DNA of 43,968 bases from Pontiellaceae bacterium (lineage in GTDB: Bacteria; Verrucomicrobiota; Kiritimatiellia; Kiritimatiellales; Pontiellaceae), in NCBI GenBank assembly GCA_016937945.1, contig JAFGVP010000111.1, forward strand, positions 1 to 43,968, written 5' to 3'. How positions within the stretch are numbered: the stretch's first letter is position 1; each line of letters opens with the position of its first letter. Positions 25,204-33,406 of the stretch are shown here, in pieces. Made by a program: the position numbers and the translations under genes. The notes beneath the pieces are model-generated. The model saw only the letters and a list, made by a program, of their open reading frames with translations. It was not told the DNA's origin and ran no database searches.

Positions 25204-25953
25204 TTATCCCTCGATTACATAGGTGTTCTGAACGGAAGAGATGAACTCCTGCCCAAAGTTATCCATCTGAACAGAAATCCGCCGGATTCGGGCCGACAGC
25301 AGGTTGTAGCCGATCATGGACGGAAGCGCCACCAGCAGACCGATAATCGTGGTCAGCAGGGCGCCGGAAATACCCGGCGCCACGGCATTGAGCGCCGCAT
25401 TGCCGGACTGGGCCATCCCGTTAAAAGCATCCATTACGCCCCAAACGGTTCCGAGCAGTCCGAGAAACGGCGCCGCACTCACGGCCGTCGCCAACAGCCC
25501 CATCTGATCTTCCAGCTGCAGCGCTTCGTCGGCAACATTGCGGTCCACCACAGAGCGCAGCGTTTCGAGCTGATTCAGCGAAAGATGGCGGGCATCGGAG
25601 GTCAATCGCCCCATAAGCAGGTCGTTCGGATCAATTCCATGCGCCTGCAGCTCACCGCCAAGCGCAGTACAACCGGCTTTGTAGATCGTATTAAGCGGCG
25701 ATCCGGGATACTCCTCCCGCTTGGTAAACAAAGCCGTCGGATTCCGCTCCGCACGGAACGCATCCAGAAAATCCTCCGTCGACAGACTCGCAAAGCGAAG
25801 CTGAACAAACTTTGTCCACATAATAGTCCAAGCCCCCGCAGACCCGATAAACAGGACAATCACAATCAATTTGCCAGGCAGCGTGCTATCGGTAAAAGCA
25901 TCCGCAATAGAGCCCAGCGGCAGACAAAAAAACATAGAATCTAGCAACCCCAT
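25204..25953 (-). CDS. tolQ: MotA/TolQ/ExbB proton channel family protein
   Basis: Inner-membrane stator of the Tol motor. The 249-residue protein has three hydrophobic segments: about 20-45 (LIVIVLFIGSAGAWTIMW), 150-175 (LLATAVSAAPFLGLLGTVWG) and 195-215 (GISGALLTTIIGLLVALPSM). The conserved block FLGLLGTVWGVMDAF and the Thr-rich third helix are typical of TolQ/ExbB. It is the first gene of the tol operon. A possible promoter-like pair, TTGGTG and CATAAA with 17 bases between, lies about 40 bases upstream, but transcription could also read in from the tRNA-Glu genes 230 bases upstream on the same strand. Confidence 0.93.
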   Translation of the reverse strand: MGLLDSMFFCLPLGSIADAFTDSTLPGKLIVIVLFIGSAGAWTIMWTKFVQLRFASLSTEDFLDAFRAERNPTALFTKREEYPGSPLNTIYKAGCTALGGELQAHGIDPNDLLMGRLTSDARHLSLNQLETLRSVVDRNVADEALQLEDQMGLLATAVSAAPFLGLLGTVWGVMDAFNGMAQSGNAALNAVAPGISGALLTTIIGLLVALPSMIGYNLLSARIRRISVQMDNFGQEFISSVQNTYVIEG

Positions 25954-26182
25954 AGCCGGTATAAATCCTTCGGTTTATGTGTTTGGAAATCGGTTTCACC
26001 AAACATATTTGCCACCGAGCGAAAAGCAAATGAAAAAGGGACGTTGTCGCCGGTTTTCCGCACGAAGAATTCAAAAGGACTCCAAGGCACCGAAAACCGC
26101 ATCGAAGATCCGGAAGCAGGCACCGGCTTTTGCGACTGAAAGAATTGCTCGTGAAGAGCGACGATTGCATGAAAAAAAGAGG

Positions 26183-26258
26183 TGGCGACCCCTACGGGAC
26201 TCGAACCCGTGTTGCCAGGATGAAAACCTGGAGTCCTAGGCCACTAGACGAAGGGGTC
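26183..26258 (-). tRNA. tRNA-Glu (UUC), copy 2
   Basis: A 76-base cloverleaf including an encoded CCA end (complement of 26183-26185). The acceptor stem is GACCCCT with AGGGGTC and discriminator G. The anticodon stem CCAGG/CCTGG encloses the loop TTTTCAT, giving anticodon UUC, and the T arm contains GGGTTCGAGTCCC. It is identical over its whole length to the copy at 26280-26355, from which it is separated by 21 bases. A run of seven T on the minus strand follows at 26178-26172. Confidence 0.97.
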
Positions 26259-26279
26259 GCATGGGTGTTTTTTCCGAAG

Positions 26280-26355
26280 TGGCGACCCCTACGGGACTCG
26301 AACCCGTGTTGCCAGGATGAAAACCTGGAGTCCTAGGCCACTAGACGAAGGGGTC
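26280..26355 (-). tRNA. tRNA-Glu (UUC), copy 1
   Basis: Promoter-proximal member of the tandem pair, 76 bases with encoded CCA and anticodon UUC, sequence-identical to the second copy. The two are most likely cut from one precursor. This anticodon reads both glutamate codons. Confidence 0.97.
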
Positions 26356-26375
26356 TTCGGTAAAAACGAGCGCGT

Positions 26376-26403
26376 ACCTTAGCAGAACACCCCGATGCGG
26401 CAA
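26376..26403 (-). promoter_or_regulatory. Probable sigma-70-type promoter of the tRNA-Glu pair
   Basis: On the minus strand, TTGCCG (26403-26398) and TAAGGT (26381-26376) are 16 bases apart. The expected start site would be roughly 8-15 bases before the mature 5' end of the first tRNA at 26355. Spacing is good, sequence match moderate. Confidence 0.45.
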
Positions 26404-26556
26404 CCCAAAAAACAAGTTTTTTCTCCTTATCGCCAAAACCGCCAGAAACCGGGCAAAACCACCCCGTAAAACCGCCACATTTTATACCCTGGACAAATCA
26501 GAAGTTTTCGAAAAACGGGGATGGTTCATCAAAAAAACGCCACGTATAGTTTATGC

Positions 26557-29500
26557 ATGAATATCGTCTACAACGCGTCGGCCGGAACAGGCAAGACCTA
26601 TCAGGTGACCCAGCTTTATGAAAAGCTGGTACTGGAAGAAGGCTTCGACCCGCGTGAAATCCTGCTGATGACGTTTACCGATAACGCCGCCGCCGAGCTG
26701 CGCATGCGCGTGGCCCACCGGATCCAGAAAGCGCGCCGGACCGCCGAAACAACGGGAGACGACGAAACCGCCGATCGCGCGGCTCAGGCGGCAGGCCGGC
26801 TGGCATCTGCACCGATCGGAACGATTCATTCCTTCTGCACGCGCCTGCTCCGTGAACATGCCCTTGAAGCCGGACTCTCGCCCGGTTTTTCCATCCTGGA
26901 AGGAGATGAACGCAGCGAGCTGCTGGATCGGATCTGCCGCGATGAACTGCTGGCGCAGCTGGACTCCGACCCGGATTTCACGGATTTCTGTTCCGGTGCC
27001 CACATTATCGGAACCGGACAGGGATTCGGAACCAGCATTACAGAAACCGTTCCCGTACTGATTGCGCAGGCCGGAAGCCTTGGCATTTCACTGGACCGTG
27101 CCGCCGACCTGCTTCCGTCGCCGGAAGCGCCGGTATCGCGGATTGAATTCGAACAGATCTGCATCCGCATCACGGAACTGCCCAAGATTACGCCGACGGT
27201 CCAGACCGCCCTCGACACGATCCGGCAGGCACTGGACGAAACGAATGATGTAGAGGGACTCGTTGAACGGCTCAACGCGCGGGGCATCCAAAAATTCGGA
27301 CGCGGAGCCAAAGAGATTTCCGCCGACTTCTGGGATCTCAAAACATCCGTGGAGGATGCGGTGCGTTATCGGGAACGCCTTCCGGCAGCTCAAGCTTTCG
27401 CCCGCTATATCCAGACCGTTTCCCGTCGATTCCAGCAGAGCAAGCACAAGATGAACGCCGTCGACTTTGACGACCTGCTGCGCCTCGCGGCCGACCTGCT
27501 TAAATCCGGAAAAATCAGCCGCCCCTTCAGCCATGTTATTGTGGACGAAGTTCAGGACACATCCCGCATTCAGTGCGACATCATTGAATACCTCTGGCGG
27601 AACGCAGGAACCGACCATGAAACCGAACTGATCATCTGCGGCGACAAAAAGCAGAGCATCTATACATGGCGAGGAGCCGATCCGCAGGTGATGCCGGACC
27701 TGGAAAAGGCCCTGCTTGACGCCGGCGGAAAACAGGAAGTCCTGCAGACCAGCTATCGAAGTAAGGGGACGATCCTGGATGTCGTGAATGCCCTTTTTAC
27801 CTCCGTATACGGCAACGAAAATTACGGAGTCAAGGACCGGCTGCTGACCAACAGCGATGAATCGACTCCCGACGAAATCCCCTGCGTTGAGTTCCTGGAG
27901 CCGGACGAAGAAACCGATGCACCCAGGCATGAAAAGGTCGTTGCCGAAATGACCGCCGTGGCCAACCGGATCCGGTTACTGACCGAGGGCGCAGCGGAAT
28001 GGCGCCCGGTCTATCGTTATTCGGAAACCTTCCGGCCGGCTTCAGAGACCAATCGTTATACCTATTCCGATGTACTCATCTTGCTGCGCCGGATGACCCA
28101 TCTGCCGGAACTGGAACAGGCGCTTCGCCATGCCGGTATTCCATATACTTTGGGCGGCAAGGGGCGCGGCCTTTTCACCCGGCAGGAGACCCGCGACATA
28201 TCCCTCTTTCTCAATGTGCTCACCGATCCACGCGACGGGTGGTCGCTCATCGGATTCCTGCGTTCTCCGTGGATCGGATTATCGGACGAACGCATTGCGC
28301 AGCTGGCATGGACGGATAAAGGTTTTTCTGCCGAGCAGCTGGTTGAACGGCATGCGGAAGCAACGGATGTCATCGCGCGTTACCGGGCCCGGATCGGCAC
28401 CTGCCTGGCATCCGAACTGGTTCGTCAGCTGATCGATGAAACCGGCTACGACGCCCTGCTGGCCGGCCTGCCGCGAGGCGCCCAGCGACTGGCCAACATG
28501 CGCAAGGTGCTCGACTGGCTCCGCATGGCGGAACGCGGCACACACACCACGATCGCTGCAGTCGCCCGAAAGCTGGCCGGACACATCGCCAATCCGCCGC
28601 AGATTCCGGAGGCGGCCCTGCTGGATCCAGCCCAGAACGCCGTCACGATCATGACAGTCCACGGCGCAAAGGGACTGACCAAGCGGGTGGTCTTTGTCCC
28701 CGACACCAGTTTTTCTCCCAACAGCGACCGCAGCTTTGCCCAGGTTTTCTATGACGAAAACAAAATGCCGAAGCTGGGACTGCGCATTACGGCGCCGGAC
28801 CGCAGCAGCGTAAAATCCCCCGGATTCGAGGCATCCAGCAAACGCGCAGCCGAAACGCGCCGACACGAGCTGAACAACCTGTTTTATGTGGCCATGACGC
28901 GCGCCCGCGATCTGGTTGTCACTTCGGCCTCCGCCGGCAAAAAACCAGCCGGATGGCTGGAACAGATGAGTCCGCTGATCGGAAAAGAAATCCCGGCAAT
29001 TGCCTACTCCCGGCTTCAGGAGGCGGTTCTGATTCATCAACCGCTCCGGCGCCAACTTCCTACAATCGATGGACTCAACGAACGGATTGCCACGCTGCCG
29101 CCTCCATTTCCGATGCCGACCCTGCAGCGACTTCCCGCAACGCAGCTGGCCAAGGAACAGGACGAAACCGAGCCGGACCACGAACAGCCTGCCGCATTGC
29201 GGACCGCAACAACATCGGCGGCGCTTGGATCACTTGGCCACGCCGTCCTTGAGCAGCTGGCGCTGAACGGATGGGTGGGCGATGTCGCCCACTGGCTTGA
29301 TCAGCTGCGCGCCGATTTTTCGGTTGCCAAGGCCGAAGCCCGGACGCTGACTGACCGGATTGAAGCAGCACGGAACCTGATGCACGAAATAACCGAGGGA
29401 ATACACGAACTGCGCCCCGAACTTCCGTTTGTCCTGCTGCATGAGGATCGGTTAATCGATGGAACGATCGATCTGCTATGCCGCATTCCCGAAGGATTTG

Positions 29501-29679
29501 CGATCTTTGATTACAAGTTCACCGAAACCAGTGACGCCGAGGTTGCCGCAACCTATCGGGGCCAGCTGGATATTTACCGAAGAGCGGCCGAAAAAATGTT
29601 TCCGTACGCCGGCGCAGCGCGGACGGAACTGATTGTTGTTTCCTCTCGCGGCGCACGCGCCGTCCCGATCCATTTTTAA
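26557..29679 (+). CDS. AddA/RecB-type UvrD helicase with C-terminal PD-(D/E)XK nuclease
   Basis: ATP-dependent helicase-nuclease for double-strand-break end processing, about 1040 residues. Helicase motifs: Walker A NASAGTGKTYQV (5-16), motif Ia ILLMTFTDNAAAELRMRV, IGTIHSFCTRLLREHA, motif II VIVDEVQDTSRIQ (Asp about 330), GDKKQSIYTWRGADP, TSYRSKGTILDVVN, ILLRRMTHLPELEQALR, motif V VTIMTVHGAKGLTKRVVF and motif VI NLFYVAMTRARDLVV. The nuclease end has GTIDLL, Asp985-Tyr-Lys987 (FDYKFTE) and GQLDIY, the RecB-nuclease pattern. I chose ATG 26557, just before the conserved IVYNASAG; an in-frame ATG at 26521 would add 12 residues. No addB or recC/recD lies alongside; the tRNA pair is upstream on the other strand. 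Confidence 0.92.
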   Translation: MNIVYNASAGTGKTYQVTQLYEKLVLEEGFDPREILLMTFTDNAAAELRMRVAHRIQKARRTAETTGDDETADRAAQAAGRLASAPIGTIHSFCTRLLREHALEAGLSPGFSILEGDERSELLDRICRDELLAQLDSDPDFTDFCSGAHIIGTGQGFGTSITETVPVLIAQAGSLGISLDRAADLLPSPEAPVSRIEFEQICIRITELPKITPTVQTALDTIRQALDETNDVEGLVERLNARGIQKFGRGAKEISADFWDLKTSVEDAVRYRERLPAAQAFARYIQTVSRRFQQSKHKMNAVDFDDLLRLAADLLKSGKISRPFSHVIVDEVQDTSRIQCDIIEYLWRNAGTDHETELIICGDKKQSIYTWRGADPQVMPDLEKALLDAGGKQEVLQTSYRSKGTILDVVNALFTSVYGNENYGVKDRLLTNSDESTPDEIPCVEFLEPDEETDAPRHEKVVAEMTAVANRIRLLTEGAAEWRPVYRYSETFRPASETNRYTYSDVLILLRRMTHLPELEQALRHAGIPYTLGGKGRGLFTRQETRDISLFLNVLTDPRDGWSLIGFLRSPWIGLSDERIAQLAWTDKGFSAEQLVERHAEATDVIARYRARIGTCLASELVRQLIDETGYDALLAGLPRGAQRLANMRKVLDWLRMAERGTHTTIAAVARKLAGHIANPPQIPEAALLDPAQNAVTIMTVHGAKGLTKRVVFVPDTSFSPNSDRSFAQVFYDENKMPKLGLRITAPDRSSVKSPGFEASSKRAAETRRHELNNLFYVAMTRARDLVVTSASAGKKPAGWLEQMSPLIGKEIPAIAYSRLQEAVLIHQPLRRQLPTIDGLNERIATLPPPFPMPTLQRLPATQLAKEQDETEPDHEQPAALRTATTSAALGSLGHAVLEQLALNGWVGDVAHWLDQLRADFSVAKAEARTLTDRIEAARNLMHEITEGIHELRPELPFVLLHEDRLIDGTIDLLCRIPEGFAIFDYKFTETSDAEVAATYRGQLDIYRRAAEKMFPYAGAARTELIVVSSRGARAVPIHF

Positions 29680-29729
29680 CCGCCAAGCGCTTGAAGATCG
29701 CCTCCTATTCAGCCTACATTCCATCCATT

Positions 29730-30473
29730 ATGAATGAAATTGACACGCTGGTCATCATCCCGACCTACAACGAAATAGAGAATATCAGCAGAATCTCACA
29801 GGCGGTTCTCGATACCTCTCCTCATGTAGACATTCTTTTCGTGGACGACAATTCACCGGACGGAACGGGCAAGCTGGCCGACGAACTCGCGGCAAAGGAA
29901 TCGCGAATTCATGTGATGCATCGCACCTCCAAGGACGGCCTCGGCCGAGCCTACATTGCCGGCTTCAAATGGGCACTTGAACGGGACTATCAATTCGTCA
30001 TGGAGATGGACTGCGACTTTTCGCACGATCCAGCCATGATCCCGAGCTTCCGTGACAAGATTCTTGAAGGCCACGATCTGGTGCTCGGCTCGCGCTATGT
30101 CGGCGGCGTACGTGTTCTGAACTGGCCCATGACCCGCCTGATGCTCAGCCGCTTTGCGGGCGTATATGTCCAGATTATCACCGGCATGCCGATTTCCGAC
30201 CCGACCGGCGGATTCAAATGCTTCCGGCGCGAACTGCTGCAAAGCTATGATCTCGATGCCGTTAAAGCCAACGGATACGGTTTCCAGATCGAGATGACGC
30301 ACAAGGCATGGATGAACGGCTTCCGGATCGGTGAGGTTCCGATTATTTTTGAGGACCGCAAGGAAGGCACCTCCAAGATGAGCGGCAACATTGTCTACGA
30401 AGCGCTGTGGGTTGTCTGGACGCTTGCCATCCGCAACGGCTTCCGGCGCGCTCCCCGTAAAAAAAGAATCTGA
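29730..30473 (+). CDS. Polyprenol monophosphomannose synthase-like GT2 glycosyltransferase
   Basis: Transfers a sugar, usually mannose from GDP-mannose, to polyprenyl phosphate. The 247-residue protein is a single GT-A domain without C-terminal membrane helices. Motifs are VIIPTYNEIENI, ILFVDDNSPDGTG, LGRAYIAGFKWAL, VMEMDCDFSHDP, VLGSRYVGG, ISDPTGGFKCFRRELL, YGFQIEMTHKAW and PIIFEDRKEGTSKM, the usual Dpm1/Ppm1 pattern. A TTG at 29691 could extend it by 13 residues, but ATG 29730 (MNEIDTLVIIPTYNE) is the natural start. It ends in a basic tail (RRAPRKKRI) and a GC-rich hairpin begins at the stop. Such lipid-linked sugars are donors for GT-C enzymes, possibly including the AftB-like one at 2.4 kb; that link is inference. 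Confidence 0.9.
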   Translation: MNEIDTLVIIPTYNEIENISRISQAVLDTSPHVDILFVDDNSPDGTGKLADELAAKESRIHVMHRTSKDGLGRAYIAGFKWALERDYQFVMEMDCDFSHDPAMIPSFRDKILEGHDLVLGSRYVGGVRVLNWPMTRLMLSRFAGVYVQIITGMPISDPTGGFKCFRRELLQSYDLDAVKANGYGFQIEMTHKAWMNGFRIGEVPIIFEDRKEGTSKMSGNIVYEALWVVWTLAIRNGFRRAPRKKRI

Positions 30474-30502
30474 GCGGTCCGGCGGCAAACCGCCCTCCGC
30501 TC
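30472..30502 (+). terminator. GC-rich hairpin after the DPM synthase-like gene
   Basis: GAGCGG (30472-30477) pairs with CCGCTC (30497-30502) and GGCGG (30481-30485) with CCGCC (30490-30494) around a CAAA loop. It starts within the stop codon. No T-run follows, so it may act as an mRNA stabiliser rather than a full terminator. Confidence 0.45.
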
Positions 30503-30515
30503 TACATCAAAGAGT

Positions 30516-30540
30516 CCGCGTTTTGGGATTGCCAACGCGG
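30516..30540 (+). terminator. Second hairpin before potA
   Basis: CCGCGTT (30516-30522) and AACGCGG (30534-30540) form a 7-bp stem with an 11-base loop, followed by the pyrimidine-rich CCTTCTTGGTTT. With the preceding hairpin it likely ends transcription before the pot operon. Confidence 0.5.
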
Positions 30541-30591
30541 CCTTCTTGGTTTCCAATTCGCGCAATTTAACGGGGAATGGGAACGGGACGG

Positions 30592-31773
30592 ATGAGCGGC
30601 TTCCTTGAATTTGAGGGGATATCCAAAAGCTTTGGCGACCTGAAGGCGCTCGACAATGTTTCGTTGAGCATTCGGCAGGGCGAAATTTTTTCTTTGCTAG
30701 GCCCGAGCGGATGTGGAAAAACCACGTTGCTTCGGATCTGTGCCGGATTCGAAATGCCGGATGCAGGACGCGTGCTGCTCAACGGCAAGGACATCACGGA
30801 CCTTCCGCCGAACCGGCGCGCCGTCAATACGATCTTCCAGAACTATGCCCTCTTCCCGAACATGACCCTGCGGGAAAACATTGCTTTCGGACTGCAGATT
30901 GCCAAGGTTCCGAAAAAGGAAATCGCCGATCGTGTTGAAACCATGCTCCAGCTGGTTCAGCTCGAACACCATGCCCATAAACGGCCGCATCAGATCAGCG
31001 GCGGACAGAAGCAGCGGGTTGCCATTGCCCGCGCCCTGGTCAACCGGCCGCAGGTATTGCTGCTGGATGAACCGCTGGCAGCTCTCGACCTGAAACTGCG
31101 CCAGCGCATGCTGGTGGAACTCGACGGCATCCACGACGAAGTCGGCACCACGTTTGTCTACGTCACCCACGACCAGAGCGAAGCCATGGGCCTTTCCGAC
31201 CGCATCGCCGTTTTCAACCACGGCGTCGTGGAACAGGTCGGAAGTTCCACCGAAATCTACGAAGCGCCGCGAACCAGCTTCACGGCGGCATTCATCGGCG
31301 ATACCAACTTCTTCAACGGCCGGGTCTGCGAACGGATCGATAGCGAATACTGCCAGATTGAGATCGAAGGACTCGAGCCGCGCCTGCGGTTCTTTAACGA
31401 CAAAAACCTGCGCGAACAGGTGCGGGTCGACCTCAGCGTACGACCGGAAAAGTTTTCGATCTCCCGCACGCAGCCGGCGCCGGACCCGCTAAGCAACACC
31501 CTGCGCGGCACCGTTGAGGATGTGATCTATCTGGGCTCCCACACCAAGTGGTGGGTGCGCGTCAACGAAGAATACCTGATCTCGGTAACCAGCCAGCACA
31601 GCCGCTTCCTGCTCGACAGCAAACCGATCCGCTGGAACGAAGCGGTATGGATCAGCTGGCATGCCGACGACGGCTACATGCTTGAACGCTACGACGAAAA
31701 CGACGAGGCCCTGCTGGTGCTGTCCGATGCGGGCCTGCCCGATGACATCCCGCCCGACGAGGAGGCGGAATAA
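30592..31773 (+). CDS. potA: Spermidine/putrescine ABC transporter ATP-binding protein
   Basis: Energises polyamine import with PotBC. About 393 residues. The N-terminal ABC domain has Walker A LLGPSGCGKTTLLR, the Q-loop IFQNYALFPNMTLREN, signature ISGGQKQRVAIARALV, Walker B LLLDEPLAALDLKLR and switch His in YVTHDQSEAMGLSDR. A C-terminal TOBE/OB regulatory domain follows from about residue 245 (FIGDTNFFNGRV, LSVRPEKFSI, RGTVEDVIYLGSHTKW). ATG 30592 is preceded by a G-rich GGGACGG; ATG 30577 would add five residues. The stop overlaps the potB start by one base (TAATG). First gene of potABCD, behind two hairpins. Confidence 0.94.
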   Translation: MSGFLEFEGISKSFGDLKALDNVSLSIRQGEIFSLLGPSGCGKTTLLRICAGFEMPDAGRVLLNGKDITDLPPNRRAVNTIFQNYALFPNMTLRENIAFGLQIAKVPKKEIADRVETMLQLVQLEHHAHKRPHQISGGQKQRVAIARALVNRPQVLLLDEPLAALDLKLRQRMLVELDGIHDEVGTTFVYVTHDQSEAMGLSDRIAVFNHGVVEQVGSSTEIYEAPRTSFTAAFIGDTNFFNGRVCERIDSEYCQIEIEGLEPRLRFFNDKNLREQVRVDLSVRPEKFSISRTQPAPDPLSNTLRGTVEDVIYLGSHTKWWVRVNEEYLISVTSQHSRFLLDSKPIRWNEAVWISWHADDGYMLERYDENDEALLVLSDAGLPDDIPPDEEAE

Positions 31774-32624
31774 TGCCCGGGCAGCGCATGAAAGGCTGGA
31801 TGATTTCCCTGCCGAGCATGGCGTGGCTCACGGTCTTTTTCCTGCTGCCGACCCTGATGATTTTTATCATCGCGTTCAAACCAGCCAACCCGCTGGGCGG
31901 ACTGGGCGAAGGCTGGACCCTGCGGACCTGGCTTGAGCTGGGCAATCCCAACTATCCGTCGATTATCTGGCGTACGCTCCGGCTCTCGTTTTACTGCACG
32001 GCCGCATGCATCCTGCTGGGTATTCCTTTCAGCTATTACATAGCCAGAGCGCCGGAACGGCGGCAGCGAGCCCTGCTCCTGCTGGTAATTATCCCGTTCT
32101 GGACCAACTTCCTGATTCGCGTTTTCGCGTGGAAGGCGGTGCTTCACCCGGAAGGCGCCTTGAAACACATGCTGGTGGCTGTCGGCATTGCCTCTCCTGA
32201 CACCATGCTGCTCTACAATGAATGGGCGGTACTGCTCGTGATGGTGTATACCTACCTACCGTTCGCCATCATGCCGCTCTATGCCGCCATTGAAAAATTT
32301 GACTTTGCCCTGTTGGATGCCGCCCTTGATCTCGGCGCAGGAAGAGCAACGGCCATGCGGCGCGTGTTTCTCCCGGGTATCCGGCGCGGTATTCAGACCG
32401 CCGTACTTATGGTGCTGATTCCTGCGCTCGGCTCGTATGTCATTCCCGACATTCTCGGCGGCCCTTCGAGCGAAATGCTCGGCAACAAGATTGCCCAGCG
32501 CGCCTTTGCCGACCGCAACCTGCCCCACTCGGCCGCGCTTTCCGCCCTGCTCTGCCTGTGTGTCATGCTGCCGATGCTTATGGGAACCCTGCTGCGCCGC
32601 AAACGCACGGGAGGTGCTGCATGA
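31773..32624 (+). CDS. potB: Spermidine/putrescine ABC transporter permease
   Basis: Inner-membrane permease half of 283 residues with about six transmembrane helices. The first begins at SMAWLTVFFLLPTLMIFIIAF, and the cytoplasmic coupling helix carries the EAA-like motif DAALDLGAGRATAMRRVFLPGIRRGI. The long first periplasmic loop (KPANPLGGLGEG) and TYLPFAIMPLYAAIEKF fit PotB. It overlaps potA by one base and potC by four (ATGA), which implies translational coupling. Confidence 0.93.
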   Translation: MPGQRMKGWMISLPSMAWLTVFFLLPTLMIFIIAFKPANPLGGLGEGWTLRTWLELGNPNYPSIIWRTLRLSFYCTAACILLGIPFSYYIARAPERRQRALLLLVIIPFWTNFLIRVFAWKAVLHPEGALKHMLVAVGIASPDTMLLYNEWAVLLVMVYTYLPFAIMPLYAAIEKFDFALLDAALDLGAGRATAMRRVFLPGIRRGIQTAVLMVLIPALGSYVIPDILGGPSSEMLGNKIAQRAFADRNLPHSAALSALLCLCVMLPMLMGTLLRRKRTGGAA

Positions 32625-33406
32625 AACGCTCCCGCCTGCCCGGACTGACCGTTCTTATCCTGCTGGTCTTCTTTTATCTGCCGATTGTGATCCTCGTGAT
32701 CAACTCGTTCAACCTTCATAAATACGGCGGAGAATGGAGCGGCTTCACGCTTAAATGGTATGTCCGGCTCTTTCAGGATGATGCCGTCTGGCATGCATTG
32801 CGCAACTCCCTGATCATCGCCGGAGTCAGCACCGCCGCCTCGACCGTGCTCGGCACACTGGCAGCCTATGCCCTGCACCGATCCAACGACCGATTCCAGA
32901 AGATCCATCACGGCCTCATATACATGCCGCTGGTCCTGCCCGACATCCTGATGGGCATGAGCCTGCTGCTTTTCTTTGTTGCCGTCGGATTTCAGCTGGG
33001 CCTCACCTCCATCTGTATCGCTCATATCACCTTCTGCATCAGCTATGTCGCCATGGTCGTGCTGGCGCGACTGCAGGATTTTGATTTTTCCATGATGGAA
33101 GCCGCCTACGATCTCGGGGCCAATTCATGGACCGCGACAACCCGTGTACTCCTTCCGGCGCTGGCCCCGGGAATTACCGCCGGAGCCCTGCTGGCCTTCA
33201 CCCTTTCGATCGATGATTTCGTGATTACCTTTTTCGTCGCCGGCCCCGGCTCCAGCACCCTGCCGGTGCATATTTACAGCATGATGAAACACAGCCGGTT
33301 CATGCCGGTAATCAACGCACTTTCCACCCTGCTTCTGCTGGTGACCTTTGTTGCCGTCGGAAGCAGCCAGCTCATCAACAAACAGAAAGGAGCAGACCTC
33401 CCATGA
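32621..33406 (+). CDS. potC: Spermidine/putrescine ABC transporter permease
   Basis: Second permease half, 261 residues. The first helix is LTVLILLVFFYLPIVILVINSF, then the PotC-typical SGFTLKWYVRLFQDDAVWHALRNSL, MPLVLPDILMGMSLLLFF, and the coupling motif EAAYDLGANSWTATTRVLLPAL followed by SIDDFVITFFVAGPGSSTLP. The ATG at 32621 overlaps the potB stop and has GGGAGG about 8 bases upstream; the longer frame from 32558 lies inside potB. It overlaps potD by four bases. Confidence 0.94.
   Translation: MKRSRLPGLTVLILLVFFYLPIVILVINSFNLHKYGGEWSGFTLKWYVRLFQDDAVWHALRNSLIIAGVSTAASTVLGTLAAYALHRSNDRFQKIHHGLIYMPLVLPDILMGMSLLLFFVAVGFQLGLTSICIAHITFCISYVAMVVLARLQDFDFSMMEAAYDLGANSWTATTRVLLPALAPGITAGALLAFTLSIDDFVITFFVAGPGSSTLPVHIYSMMKHSRFMPVINALSTLLLLVTFVAVGSSQLINKQKGADLP

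Noticed and set aside
26030..26239. A basic plus-strand frame starting MKKGRCRRF
   Set aside because: It runs into the antisense strand of a tRNA-Glu gene, a known source of false proteins, and has no convincing ribosome binding site.
26130..26336. Plus-strand frame translating through both tRNA-Glu genes (RDSNPCCQDENLES type)
   Set aside because: Typical artefact of reading a tRNA on the wrong strand.
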